In this document: positions 1 through 8,695 of the stretch, in pieces
Layout: each line of letters starts with the position of its first letter
How positions within the stretch are numbered: position 1 is the stretch's first letter
DNA from: Rufibacter tibetensis
GTDB lineage: Bacteria > Bacteroidota > Bacteroidia > Cytophagales > Hymenobacteraceae
DNA: 64,000 nucleotides
Reading direction: 5' to 3'
Assembly: GCF_001310085.1 (NCBI RefSeq)
Contig: NZ_CP012643.1
Coordinates: 4,098,001-4,162,000 of the forward strand
The notes under the pieces: model-generated
What the model was told of the DNA's origin: nothing
Database searches by the model: none
Seen by the model: the letters and a program-made list of their open reading frames with translations, nothing else
Position numbers and translations under genes: made by a program

Positions 1-128
1 CCCTGGCTCACTTTGTAAGCACCGTTGTATTCGGCAACTTCCTCGCCCATCAGGAACACTTTTGGGTCGCGGCGCATTTCTTCGCTCATTGCCTCACGCA
101 ATGCCTCTCTGAATTGTATGGTTCTCAT
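1..128 (-). CDS. pdhB: Pyruvate dehydrogenase E1 component, beta subunit (N-terminal part only)
   Basis: Only the first 42 codons are inside the window; the gene continues past the left edge. The readable N-terminus begins [18 protein letters not shown] and continues with a [20 protein letters not shown]-type stretch, which is characteristic of the beta subunit of pyruvate dehydrogenase E1 (transketolase-like pyrimidine-binding domain). In the family, this subunit pairs with the alpha subunit and thiamine diphosphate to decarboxylate pyruvate in the cytoplasm and feed acetyl-CoA synthesis. The ATG is at the right end. The branched-chain 2-oxo acid E1 beta subunit is the main alternative, but the [16 protein letters not shown] sequence favours PdhB. 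Confidence 0.85.
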   Translation of the reverse strand, partial: MRTIQFREALREAMSEEMRRDPKVFLMGEEVAEYNGAYKVSQ

Positions 129-262
129 AGTAAGATTTTCAACGTCTATCTAAAGGGTAAAATTAAGACATGCGGCACAAATAAAAAAACGCATCTCTGT
201 TTAGTAGCAATATGATGAATGGGTTTCTGAATCCAGCCTTAATTTAGAAAAACAAGCCAAAA

Positions 263-2059
263 TCAACGTTTCTGTTTCAGGGCATCAGCAAAAGCAGTTG
301 TTTTATGGTACTTTCTGAACTCTAGATCTTCAATGGCCTTTCCTGCAAGCGTCGGTTGAACTTTGATGGCTTCTCTTAAATGCTGGGCCATCAGTTCCTC
401 TTTTTGGCTGCGGGCACCAATCACGGCCATCAGATAATGTGCATTAGCATCCTGTGGGTAAGTGGCAAGTAGTTTTTGGCCAAGCTCAGCAGCGCCTTCA
501 TAATTTTCTTTCAGGAAGTACAGCAGCGCCATGTTGAATTGGGCAGCATACCCGGTTCCGGCAAACGAAAGGCTACGCACCGCATCATCATATTGACCAA
601 TGCTTAGTTCCAGGGCGGCTTTGTCTGTGAAAACCTGTTGCAGCACAGGTAATGGTCCTCCTAACCTGATGGCATAATCATAGCTCTGCAGGGCCTCCAG
701 TGGGTCTCCGTGTTGGTGATGGGCTACGGCCAGGTTATAGAACTGCTGCGCCTCTGGTTTGCGGTGAGCAGCGTAGCGAAGGTTCAGAATTGCTTTCTCC
801 AGCAGTGCTTGCTTCACCTTGGGCCGAATCTCTTTCTGAGCCTGCTCAAAAAACACCATACCAAGGTTGTTCAAAGACTGCCAGCCCATGTACGTTTCCA
901 CGGCAGATTCATAGATGCGTCTTTTCTCCGCCAGCAGGGGAGTTAAGGTGGCGGCGTAGCGCATTTCTTCGGCAGTAAGCGCATCTGCATTGGCCCGGTT
1001 CTCTACAATCTTCTTAGCCAGAAGATACACCTCGTAGTCACGTTTCGGATTGGTTTTGGAATCTACGGTGACCTCCGCGAAGCGTAACACAGGGTACACG
1101 TATGTTTCCAGGTAGTCATAGGCGGGAAGGGCCTGTAATTTTTCCTCTTTTTCTGAGAAAGACCCCGGACCATTCACAATGGCTAGAATTTGCTGTTTTT
1201 GTTCCTCGGGCAGGGCTGAGCTTTGCACCCGACCCAGCATGGCTTGCCAGTTGTTTTGCACTGTACGCACGTCAAAGTTGATATCAGAGACGGTGTTGTT
1301 ATACCCTTCAGTATCTATTTTCTGCTTGATGAAGCGCTCAACCGCTACGGCTCTTCGGGTGGCCAGGTTGCGGGTTGAGGTTTCCATCTGGTCTGGAGAG
1401 TGCATGGCCACAATCTCAATCTTAGTTGTTTTTTGGTTTGATTTTATAAATTCATCCAATAACTGCAGATTGGTGCCATAGCCCTGGCGCAAGGTGGCTA
1501 GCCCCTGGTCAAAATAGATGGGAAAGCGCAAAGGGCCAGCGGAGTCACTTTTAACGGGTTCAGGAGCGTAGGCGGGGGCATGCACGGTCTGGATCAAGGT
1601 TGGAGTAGTGATGATGCCTTGCGCCAGAACCTTTGCTTTGGTATATTTTTTACGGCCTTTGGGGTCTGTTATCACTCCCTGTGCCATCAACTGCCCGGTG
1701 ATTTTGGAAGGCGAATACGGAAAAGCAAAAGAGCTCATCATGGTGGGTTTGCCTTCTACGAAATTGTAGTTCCCAAAGTCAAAGCCCAGGGAGCCTACGT
1801 GCTCTTCAATTCCCTTAGTGCCCTTGTAGTAAATCCTGATACCGTAACGATAGTCATTGTTCAGCAGATTCTTAGGTAATTGCGCCTGCACTTCTACCGG
1901 AACCTGGTTCCCTCGTATCATGAGAACCTCCGGCTGGGCCGTGATTATCTGCTCCTTCTCTGCTTTTCGGGCCATTCTGGAAAGGGTACAACCGGTAATT
2001 GATAGAAGGGCAAGAAATAAACTGAACGCGGAGAGGGAACGGGAGAAAACTAAGGGCAT
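263..2059 (-). CDS. Outer-membrane lipoprotein with OmpA-like and TPR regions
   Basis: A 598-residue protein with a lipoprotein signal: a hydrophobic stretch ending in LSITGC, with the predicted lipidated cysteine at residue 24. The N-terminal third looks like a beta-rich extracytoplasmic region. From about residue 175 to 260 there is an OmpA-C-like segment (FPIYFDQGLATLRQG, then IEIVAMHSPDQ and a basic RNLATRRAVAVERFI helix), which in OmpA/Pal proteins binds peptidoglycan. The last 200 residues are alpha-helical with TPR-like repeats (LNNLGMVFFEQAQ, AVAHHQHGDPLEALQSYDYAIRLGG, FNMALLYFLKENYEGAAELG). The combination suggests an outer-membrane anchored scaffold between membrane, peptidoglycan and protein partners. 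The specific role is unknown. It stands alone between pdhB and the PspC-domain gene. Confidence 0.75.
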   Translation of the reverse strand: MPLVFSRSLSAFSLFLALLSITGCTLSRMARKAEKEQIITAQPEVLMIRGNQVPVEVQAQLPKNLLNNDYRYGIRIYYKGTKGIEEHVGSLGFDFGNYNFVEGKPTMMSSFAFPYSPSKITGQLMAQGVITDPKGRKKYTKAKVLAQGIITTPTLIQTVHAPAYAPEPVKSDSAGPLRFPIYFDQGLATLRQGYGTNLQLLDEFIKSNQKTTKIEIVAMHSPDQMETSTRNLATRRAVAVERFIKQKIDTEGYNNTVSDINFDVRTVQNNWQAMLGRVQSSALPEEQKQQILAIVNGPGSFSEKEEKLQALPAYDYLETYVYPVLRFAEVTVDSKTNPKRDYEVYLLAKKIVENRANADALTAEEMRYAATLTPLLAEKRRIYESAVETYMGWQSLNNLGMVFFEQAQKEIRPKVKQALLEKAILNLRYAAHRKPEAQQFYNLAVAHHQHGDPLEALQSYDYAIRLGGPLPVLQQVFTDKAALELSIGQYDDAVRSLSFAGTGYAAQFNMALLYFLKENYEGAAELGQKLLATYPQDANAHYLMAVIGARSQKEELMAQHLREAIKVQPTLAGKAIEDLEFRKYHKTTAFADALKQKR

Positions 2060-2182
2060 ATCTTATTAACAACAAGAAACGTATAGAAACGTTATTAGAC
2101 TCACATGAGAATCCTTTTTCAGAGGGAAAGTTACGGTAGAATTTGTTATTTTATTTATCTTAGAGGGTTAACTTTTCATGCC

Positions 2183-2401
2183 ATGAAAAATATACAGTAT
2201 TTCCTGGAAAGCCAAGCCTTTGGGGTGTGTACCAAACTGGGGGAAAAGTTAGGGTTCGCTACCAGCAGCATCCGTCTTTATTTTATTTATCTCTCTTTCT
2301 TAACGTTCGGCTCACCGGTATTGGTGTACCTGGTCATGGCTTTTTGGCTGAACATACAGAAGATACTACGCCGGGAGCGCAGCACTGTCTGGGATCTCTA
2401 A
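2183..2401 (+). CDS. Small PspC-domain membrane protein
   Basis: A 72-residue protein starting MKNIQYFLESQAFGVC. The frame is open further upstream to 2105, but the family pattern starts here: a short N-terminus, a GVCTKLGEKLGFATSSIRL segment that matches the PspC start, then one strongly hydrophobic stretch (about residues 36-60) ending in basic residues. PspC-domain proteins are inner-membrane proteins tied to envelope-stress signalling in some bacteria. In Bacteroidota, short stand-alone versions are common and their role is not settled. The gene converges on the GT2 gene of the opposite strand and overlaps its 3' end by 36 bp. Confidence 0.75.
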   Translation: MKNIQYFLESQAFGVCTKLGEKLGFATSSIRLYFIYLSFLTFGSPVLVYLVMAFWLNIQKILRRERSTVWDL

Positions 2402-3418
2402 GGCGCTGAATTCCTTTTTTCCTTTCACAAAATATTCCCATACCACACTCTGCTGACTCCAACCAGTAAGTTCATGGGTGCGCTTTTTCACCGGAACTTC
2501 CTTCCGTTTCTCTTTCCAGAAAGGCTTGTCAGCAAGAAATGCACGATGCGCCTTGTAGATCGCCTTTACCTCTTTCCATTCGCCTTTCAGAAAATATTGC
2601 GTAGCCGCCACGCCGTCTAACACCAATCTGGTGTACAGGATTTTGTCTACTTCGGCATCAGCCAGATTTTTGTAAAGGAGCGCCGCACCGTTCCGGAAGT
2701 TTAAGAAAGTTTTTCTCGGGTTTGATTTGGGCAGGGTGCCGCCACCCACGTGGTACACTGTGCTGTGGCCTTGGTAGTAAATATGGTAACCCAGGTTCTG
2801 GAGGCGCCAGCAAAGGTCAATCTCCTCCATATGCGCAAAGAACCTTTTCTCAAAACCACTGGCTTTCCAATAGGCTTCTGCCCTGATTAACAAGCAAGCC
2901 CCAGTGGCCCAGAAAACCGGCCGAGTATCATCGTATTGGCCACGGTCTTCTTCTACGGTGTCAAATAAGCGGCCTCGGCAAAAGGGATATCCATGGGCAT
3001 CCAGGAATCCGCCCGCAGCCCCGGCATGTTCAAAGTGGGTGCGCTGGTGAAACGATTTGATTTTGGGTTGACAGGCGGCAATAGGTGGGTTCTTCTCCAG
3101 CAGATCCAACATGGGAACGAGCCAGTTGGGCGTTACCTCCACATCTGAGTTGAGCAGCACGTAATAGGTGGCCTCCACCTGACGGAGGGCTTGGTTGTAT
3201 CCTTCACAGAAACCTAAATTCTCCGGCAACTGGATAAGCCGGACCTGCGGATACTGCGCCCGGAGAAACGAAACGGAGTCATCTTGGGAGGCATTGTCGG
3301 CCACCACGATTTCAGCTTCGGGGCTGTTTTGCAAAACAGAGGGTAAAAACTGCTCTAACCAGCGGCGGCCATTCCAGTTGAGAATCACCACCGCCACTTT
3401 AGGGGAATTATAAGCCAA
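2366..3418 (-). CDS. Glycosyltransferase family 2 (WbbL/rhamnosyltransferase-like)
   Basis: A 350-residue GT-A fold enzyme. VAVVILNWNGRRWLEQFL at residues 8-25 is the nucleotide-sugar binding start, followed by VVADNASQDDSV and ENLGFCEGYNQAL. LLNSDVEV near residue 90 is the DxD-like metal site, and FFAHMEEIDLCWRL near 195 is the catalytic-region ED motif. Such enzymes transfer a sugar to a lipid-linked or surface glycan at the cytoplasmic face. The only possible start before an upstream stop is a TTG at 3418, which overlaps the 3' end of the YbaB gene by 11 bp, so the two are probably co-translated. The 3' end overlaps the convergent PspC gene by 36 bp. Sugar and acceptor cannot be read from sequence. 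Confidence 0.85.
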   Translation of the reverse strand: MAYNSPKVAVVILNWNGRRWLEQFLPSVLQNSPEAEIVVADNASQDDSVSFLRAQYPQVRLIQLPENLGFCEGYNQALRQVEATYYVLLNSDVEVTPNWLVPMLDLLEKNPPIAACQPKIKSFHQRTHFEHAGAAGGFLDAHGYPFCRGRLFDTVEEDRGQYDDTRPVFWATGACLLIRAEAYWKASGFEKRFFAHMEEIDLCWRLQNLGYHIYYQGHSTVYHVGGGTLPKSNPRKTFLNFRNGAALLYKNLADAEVDKILYTRLVLDGVAATQYFLKGEWKEVKAIYKAHRAFLADKPFWKEKRKEVPVKKRTHELTGWSQQSVVWEYFVKGKKEFSALEIPDSAALPA

Positions 3419-3743
3419 AGTTGCTCAGGTCTAAGCCAGGAATGTTAGGGAGCATGCCCTCGGTTTGTTTCTTGATTTCCTCTTTTCCGCGCTCACCAGC
3501 TTCGTCCATGGCTTTGTTCACGGCGGCAACTACCAGGTCAGCCAGCATTTCCTTATCGTCAGGGTTCATGAGCGTTTCGTCAAACTCCACCTTCAATAAC
3601 CGGCGGTCTCCGGTGGCAGTGGCTTTCACCATGCCGCCTCCGGCCTCGGCCGAAACCTGTATGTGCCGGAGGTTATCCTGGACCTCTTTCATTTTGGCCT
3701 GCATCTCCTTCACCTTATTCATCATCCCGAACATGTCAAACAT
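3408..3743 (-). CDS. YbaB/EbfC family nucleoid-associated protein
   Basis: A 111-residue protein of normal family length. It opens MFDMFGMMNKVKEMQAKMKEV, a methionine- and lysine-rich helix typical of YbaB/EbfC. A short beta core follows (VSAEAGGGMVKATATGDRRLLKVEFD), then a second long helix (MLADLVVAAVNKAMDEAGER). Family members form dimers, bind DNA in the cytoplasm and associate with the nucleoid; in many bacteria the gene sits next to recR or dnaX, which is not the case here. It overlaps the downstream GT2 gene by 11 bp. The 249-bp gap upstream (3744-3992) shows no gene. Confidence 0.9.
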   Translation of the reverse strand: MFDMFGMMNKVKEMQAKMKEVQDNLRHIQVSAEAGGGMVKATATGDRRLLKVEFDETLMNPDDKEMLADLVVAAVNKAMDEAGERGKEEIKKQTEGMLPNIPGLDLSNFGL

Positions 3744-3992
3744 AATCTTCTTCTTTTAGTGGGTTCTTCAAGTTAACGCGGAAACAGGGGCAGAAGATAC
3801 TATTGTGCCTCCATTGAAATCCGACGCCAAATTACTTCATTTTCCCTGAACCCGATACGTTGCGGCCGAGCTTTTCAGAAAGCACCTGCCAAGCACCGGT
3901 TTATAGAAGGAAAGTAAGTAGAAAAGGGGTACAAATCTAAACTGTGGCAAATGCGAATAGCAGCCCTTTTTACAAAAACAGCCCTGATATTC

Positions 3993-5642
3993 TTACCTGA
4001 TTAGGGTGAAGGTTCCTTTCCTAGTGATGCGCTGCCCGTTGACGTCTAAAGCCTCAAACCGGTAGATGTAGGTTTCCGGGAGAGCAAGTTTGCCGCCGTG
4101 GGTTCCATCCCAGCCCGTTTTAGGGTCTTTGCTTTCAAAGATGATCTGGCCCCAGCGGTTCAGGACCTGCAACAGGTAACGAGAGGAAAACGGAGCGCCT
4201 ACGGGGCGAAAAATATCATTCAGCCCATCCTGGTTGGGGGTGAAAGCAGTAGGGAAGTGGAACTGAAAGTCCTGATCTACAGAGGCGGTGTTAGAGTAAC
4301 TCTGGTAAGGTGCGTTCAGTGCGGTGGTAACCAGCCGGTAGGTTAAGCGCTGGTACTTCTCCTGTGGGTTTACGTCAATGTAGCTTTGCCCGGTAACCGG
4401 CAGGCTCCAATAAACAGTGCCTTGTTCATCCAGGAGTTCCAGCGTCTGGGTTCCTATGCCAGAGGGAAAACCTTCGTAGGTGCTCCAACTTACCCGTACG
4501 CCGCCTTCTGGCTGCAATACAGCACTTAAAATGGCTGGGCAAACCGATGCACTGCTGGGAGAGACAAGCCGGCAAGAATCAGTATAGGCAACCTGGTAGC
4601 AAAAAGGAGAGGTTAAATTGCCCGGAGTGGCATCAATGGTATTTCTTGGCTGTTTATCTAAAATCTGGTTAAAAGCGCTTCCGTTTTGGCTTCTATACAC
4701 CACCTGCTCCAGAAAGGTCTCCTGAGTTGGTACTACAGTCTGTAACGTGACCCTGTTCTGGATATCGAAGCTTGCTATTAGTAAAGGAGCGGCTGGGGGA
4801 GTGGTGCCCCTGGTTTCCACCTCAACAGGTAATGAGGCGCTTTGCGTGTTGTTTGGCAAAACTGCCAACAATTGGTAGGTGTACCGTCTTCCGCAGGCTA
4901 CCTGCTGGTCTGTAAACGTGGTTTGGGAAGCCGGCAATGTCTGGTACACCTGACCGCCTCTGTGGACCTGGTAATTGACCACACTTCCGGGGCTTGCATT
5001 GGCGGTCCAGGTAAGTTGGTTCGTGCGGTTCCCGGCGGTTACCCGTAAGTCCTGGGCACACACCGTGGCTGAAACGATGGTCTCATTCTCAGTGCAGATG
5101 TTGGTGACGCGCAACCTGAAACAACCTGAGGTGAGTGAGGTGTTGAGGGTTTGTTGGCTTGAGCCCACCGGTACATTCCGCAGAGTGTCTACGGGGGTAA
5201 ATGTGCCTGTCCCGGAGGAAACTCGTTCCACAATAAGATCATTGACAGCTGAGGAGTTTACCTGCACTTGAAGGCGGTTATTAGGCAAAAGGGTAAGCCT
5301 CTGGAATACTGGTGGCGAGGCTGGGGCTTTGGCCCTGACTACAAACGTAGTGAGGCATTGGTCAAACCCGTTGGCTAACTGCCGTACCTCATACCGGCCC
5401 GGTGCTGTGAACCGGTAGGGCAACGTGATCTGCTGATTGTTGATGTAGTAGAAAACGGCGAAAAGAGGGTCCCTGCTTCGGGCAGTGGTGTCTTCAAAGG
5501 TGACCGGCTCGTCCACGCAGATGAACCTGAGTGGGGTAGAGGCTGCCGGGGCTTTGGCGATAAAACAGTTGGTGCGGGTTTGCGACCAGGCACCCAAAGA
5601 GATGCCCATCCAAAAAAGCAGAAATGCCAACCGTTTTCTCAC
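3993..5642 (-). CDS. Secreted protein with T9SS type-B (CHU_C) C-terminal sorting domain
   Basis: A 549-residue protein with a Sec signal peptide at residues 1-20 (RKRLAFLLFWMGISLGAWSQ). The middle looks like several fibronectin-type beta-sandwich modules (for example near residues 195-285, with TWTANASPGSVVNYQVHR and GRRYTYQLLAV). The last 90 residues begin FHFPTAFTPNQDGLNDIFRP and run through LQVLNRWGQIIFES to GTFTLIR. This is the gliding-motility-associated C-terminal domain, which directs cargo through the type IX secretion system. The start is a GTG at 5642 overlapping the hutH stop codon by 4 bp, indicating translational coupling. The protein is probably exported to the cell surface or medium as an adhesin-like product; its ligand is unknown. 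Confidence 0.85.
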   Translation of the reverse strand: MRKRLAFLLFWMGISLGAWSQTRTNCFIAKAPAASTPLRFICVDEPVTFEDTTARSRDPLFAVFYYINNQQITLPYRFTAPGRYEVRQLANGFDQCLTTFVVRAKAPASPPVFQRLTLLPNNRLQVQVNSSAVNDLIVERVSSGTGTFTPVDTLRNVPVGSSQQTLNTSLTSGCFRLRVTNICTENETIVSATVCAQDLRVTAGNRTNQLTWTANASPGSVVNYQVHRGGQVYQTLPASQTTFTDQQVACGRRYTYQLLAVLPNNTQSASLPVEVETRGTTPPAAPLLIASFDIQNRVTLQTVVPTQETFLEQVVYRSQNGSAFNQILDKQPRNTIDATPGNLTSPFCYQVAYTDSCRLVSPSSASVCPAILSAVLQPEGGVRVSWSTYEGFPSGIGTQTLELLDEQGTVYWSLPVTGQSYIDVNPQEKYQRLTYRLVTTALNAPYQSYSNTASVDQDFQFHFPTAFTPNQDGLNDIFRPVGAPFSSRYLLQVLNRWGQIIFESKDPKTGWDGTHGGKLALPETYIYRFEALDVNGQRITRKGTFTLIR

Positions 5643-7144
5643 GCCATTAAATCTTCAAAAGGAAACTCCTGGATAAACTTTACACTCTTTTCAATGTCTG
5701 GCTGCAGCACCCGGTCCTGCTCCAGGGGTGAGACCTGAGTCCGGTACGCCGCTACTACTTTTTCCAGAACCGGAGACGTACGCAGCGGACGGCGGAACTC
5801 CAGGGCTTGTACCGCGGCCATCAGTTCAATGGCTAGAATCCGTTCTACATTCTGCACCACCTGGTACGCCTTGGTGGCCCCGTTTGCGCCCATGCTTACG
5901 TGGTCTTCCTGCCCGTTGGATGAAACAATGGAATCTACGCTGGCCGGAGTGCACAGTTGCTTATTCTGGCTAACGATGGAGGCGGCGGTGTATTGCGGAA
6001 TCATGAAACCAGAATTCAGCCCGGGCTCTTGGATCAGGAACTGCGGCAAGCCACGCTGTCCTGAGATCAACTGGAACGTGCGTCGTTCTGAAATGCTGCC
6101 CCATTCTGCCAAGCCGATGCTCAGGAAATCCAGCGCCAAAGCAAGCGGTTGTCCATGGAAGTTGCCGCCAGAAAGCACCAGTTCTTCCTCCGCAAACACA
6201 TTAGGGTTATCAGTAACAGAATTTATTTCGGTTGTGAAAACTTTCTCGGCGTATTCCAAGGCGTCTAAACTGGCGCCATGTACCTGAGGCACGCACCGGA
6301 AGGAGTAGGGGTCCTGCACCTGAGACTTTGGTTTTTGCTGTAACTCACTTTCAGAAAGCAAGTGGAGAATGCGGGCGGCGGTTTTCAGCTGTCCGGGATG
6401 CGGCCTTATCTGGTGGATCTCCGGAGAGAAAGGGGCGCTGAGTCCGTCAAACGCTTCCAGGGAAAGAGCTGCCAACACATCGGCTGCAGCCGAGATTTGA
6501 CGGGCTTTTAGACAAATCAAAGTTCCGTAGGCAGCCATCATCTGGGTTCCGTTTAGCAGGGCCAGTCCTTCCTTGGCTTGTAACCGGATGGGCTCCCAAC
6601 TGAAGATATCCAGAATTTCATTCCCTTTCAGCTTGAACTCCTGGAACCGCACTTCGCCCAAGCCAATCATTGGCAGGCAAAGGTGTGCTAACGGAGCCAA
6701 ATCGCCGCTGGCCCCCAAAGAGCCTTGCTGGTAGACAATGGGGTACACGTCGCGGTTGAAGAAGGACAGCAGCCGTTGCACCGTGCTCAGCTGCACCCCA
6801 CTGTACCCGTAACTTAGCGACTGCACCTTGAGGAACAGCATCAGTTTTACCACTTCGGCAGGCACTTCTTCGCCGGTACCGCAGGCGTGCGACATGACCA
6901 GGTTGCGTTGCAGGGTTTCCAGGTTCTCCGGGGAAATGGTGGTGTTGCACAGCGCCCCGAAGCCCGTGTTTATGCCATACACCGGACCCGGCGCTAGTTG
7001 CAAGTGCTGGTGCAGATAGGCATGGCTTCGGAGAATCCGTTGCTCTACTTCCTCTGAAAGCGACAGGGTGGCTTTGGTCTGCAAAACCTTCTTGATCTCC
7101 GGGAGGGAGAGTGGGGCCAGGGAAACGAGGTGCTGCCCGGCCAT
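5639..7144 (-). CDS. hutH: Histidine ammonia-lyase
   Basis: A 501-residue enzyme of full family length. It carries the GSLGASGDLAPLAHL motif, in which Ala145-Ser146-Gly147 cyclise to the MIO prosthetic group. YGINTGFG near residue 56 and the GGNFHGQP active-site segment are also intact. It deaminates L-histidine to urocanate and ammonia in the cytoplasm, the first step of histidine use. No hutU, hutI or hutG is nearby; instead the gene lies between hisS (1-bp overlap, TAATG) and a secreted T9SS cargo gene (4-bp overlap). Aromatic amino-acid ammonia-lyases (PAL/TAL) share the fold; the length and residues fit HutH better, but substrate is not proven by sequence. Confidence 0.9.
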   Translation of the reverse strand: MAGQHLVSLAPLSLPEIKKVLQTKATLSLSEEVEQRILRSHAYLHQHLQLAPGPVYGINTGFGALCNTTISPENLETLQRNLVMSHACGTGEEVPAEVVKLMLFLKVQSLSYGYSGVQLSTVQRLLSFFNRDVYPIVYQQGSLGASGDLAPLAHLCLPMIGLGEVRFQEFKLKGNEILDIFSWEPIRLQAKEGLALLNGTQMMAAYGTLICLKARQISAAADVLAALSLEAFDGLSAPFSPEIHQIRPHPGQLKTAARILHLLSESELQQKPKSQVQDPYSFRCVPQVHGASLDALEYAEKVFTTEINSVTDNPNVFAEEELVLSGGNFHGQPLALALDFLSIGLAEWGSISERRTFQLISGQRGLPQFLIQEPGLNSGFMIPQYTAASIVSQNKQLCTPASVDSIVSSNGQEDHVSMGANGATKAYQVVQNVERILAIELMAAVQALEFRRPLRTSPVLEKVVAAYRTQVSPLEQDRVLQPDIEKSVKFIQEFPFEDLMA

Positions 7145-8526
7145 TAGTTTTGGGTGTTGCCTTTTAACACGTTCAAAATGTCCTGCACGGTCAACCGTTC
7201 CTGTACGCCGGTGCGCATGTTGCGCAGGTTCAGCAAACCGCTTTCCATTTCTTCTGAGCCGATTAACAGCACGTAGGGAATACTCTTCTGATCGGCGTAG
7301 GCCATTTGTTTTTTCAATTTAGCGGCTTCCGGGTACAACTCCGTGGAGATGCCCGCCTCCCGCAAAGCCTGTAGCACCGGCAAAGAGTAGCGCATAGAGG
7401 CTTCGTCAAAATTAGAGATAAGCACCTGCGTGATGGTCTGGCTGTCTTGCGGGAAAAGATTCAGTTCTTCCAAAACGTCAAAGATTCGGTCCACCCCGAA
7501 AGAGAAGCCCACCCCAGAAACGCCCGGCAGCCCGAACATGCCCGTCAGGTTATCATATCGGCCTCCGCCGCTGATGCTACCCATCTGGGCGTTGTTCACC
7601 TTCACTTCAAAAATACAGCCGGTGTAGTAGGAGAGACCACGTGCCAGGGTCACATCTAGCTGCACCTTGGCTTTGTGCACCGTAAAGCTTTCCAGGTAAG
7701 ACAACATGCTGCGGATGTCTTTCAGGCCGCGCTGGCCTTCTTCAGAATCTTGCAGCAACGTGTCCAGTTGGGGCAGCAGATCCGCAATGTCGCCTGACAA
7801 TCCTAGGATAGGCTTCAGTTTCACAAGTGATTCCTCCACAATGCCTTTCTGCCGCAGTTCTTCATTAACTGCGTCCTGCCCAATCTTGTCTAGTTTGTCA
7901 ATGGCCACGCAAAGATCTGCCTCACGGCCTTTAGCACCAATGGCTTCAGCAATGCCCGCTAGCAGTCCGCGGTGGTTGAATTTGATGGTGAAATCATCCA
8001 GTCCTAGGGTGCTCAGCACTTCATCTATCATGAGAATGATTTCGGCTTCGCAGAGGAGGGAGTTGGTGCCTACCACATCGGCGTCACACTGGTAGAACTC
8101 CCGGTAGCGGCCCCGCTGCGGACGGTCGGCGCGCCAGACAGGTTGAATTTGGTACCGCTTGAAAGGAAAAGCGATCTCGTTACGGTTCATGACCACAAAA
8201 CGGGCGAAAGGCACCGTTAAGTCATACCGAAGGGCTTTTTCTGAAATCTTGGGGGTAAGCGGTTTGTAGCCTTGCTCTATGTCTTGAGAAGAAATCTTGT
8301 TCAGGAAATCGCCTGAGTTCAGGACCTTGAAAATAAGTTGATCGCCTTCATCGCCGTACTTGCCAGTCAGTACCGACAGGTTTTCCATAGCGGGAGTCTC
8401 TAACGGCAGAAACCCGAATTTCTCAAAGGTGCGCTTGATAACGGAGAAGATATAGTTGCGTTTCACCACCGTAGCCGGCCCGAAATCACGGGTGCCCTTG
8501 GGGATGGATGGTTTGTCTTTGCTCAT
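7144..8526 (-). CDS. hisS: Histidine--tRNA ligase
   Basis: A 460-residue class II aminoacyl-tRNA synthetase that charges tRNA-His with histidine. It shows KGTRDFGP near residue 10, motif 2 (RYREFYQCDADVVG, about 139-152), the histidine-binding LARGLSYYTG segment near 300 and GGGRYDNL of motif 3 region near 325. The C-terminal 90 residues form the anticodon-binding domain (TQVLISNFDEAS onward). The ATG is at 8526. It leads an overlapping unit with hutH (shared nucleotide at 7144). A putative -7 element lies 20-27 bp upstream of the start on the same strand. Confidence 0.95.
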   Translation of the reverse strand: MSKDKPSIPKGTRDFGPATVVKRNYIFSVIKRTFEKFGFLPLETPAMENLSVLTGKYGDEGDQLIFKVLNSGDFLNKISSQDIEQGYKPLTPKISEKALRYDLTVPFARFVVMNRNEIAFPFKRYQIQPVWRADRPQRGRYREFYQCDADVVGTNSLLCEAEIILMIDEVLSTLGLDDFTIKFNHRGLLAGIAEAIGAKGREADLCVAIDKLDKIGQDAVNEELRQKGIVEESLVKLKPILGLSGDIADLLPQLDTLLQDSEEGQRGLKDIRSMLSYLESFTVHKAKVQLDVTLARGLSYYTGCIFEVKVNNAQMGSISGGGRYDNLTGMFGLPGVSGVGFSFGVDRIFDVLEELNLFPQDSQTITQVLISNFDEASMRYSLPVLQALREAGISTELYPEAAKLKKQMAYADQKSIPYVLLIGSEEMESGLLNLRNMRTGVQERLTVQDILNVLKGNTQN

Positions 8527-8545
8527 GAGTCTTTTTCTAACGCTG

Positions 8546-8553
8546 CGAAGATA
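8546..8553 (-). promoter_or_regulatory. Candidate -7 element for hisS
   Basis: Read on the minus strand the sequence is TATCTTCG, one mismatch from the Bacteroidota consensus TAnnTTTG, placed about 20 bp before the hisS ATG. No clear TTTG/TTG -33 box is present at the usual distance, so this is a weak call. Confidence 0.35.
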
Positions 8554-8695
8554 GCAAAATCAGAAAAGAATCAGTCCTGGAAGAGGGAACCTTGGTTCAG
8601 AAGCTTTGAGGCAATTTACCTTAAATCAAGCCTAAACTACCATTCCCCTACTTTTGTGGATTAAATACCAAGATTTAGGAAAGCACCAAAGCCGC

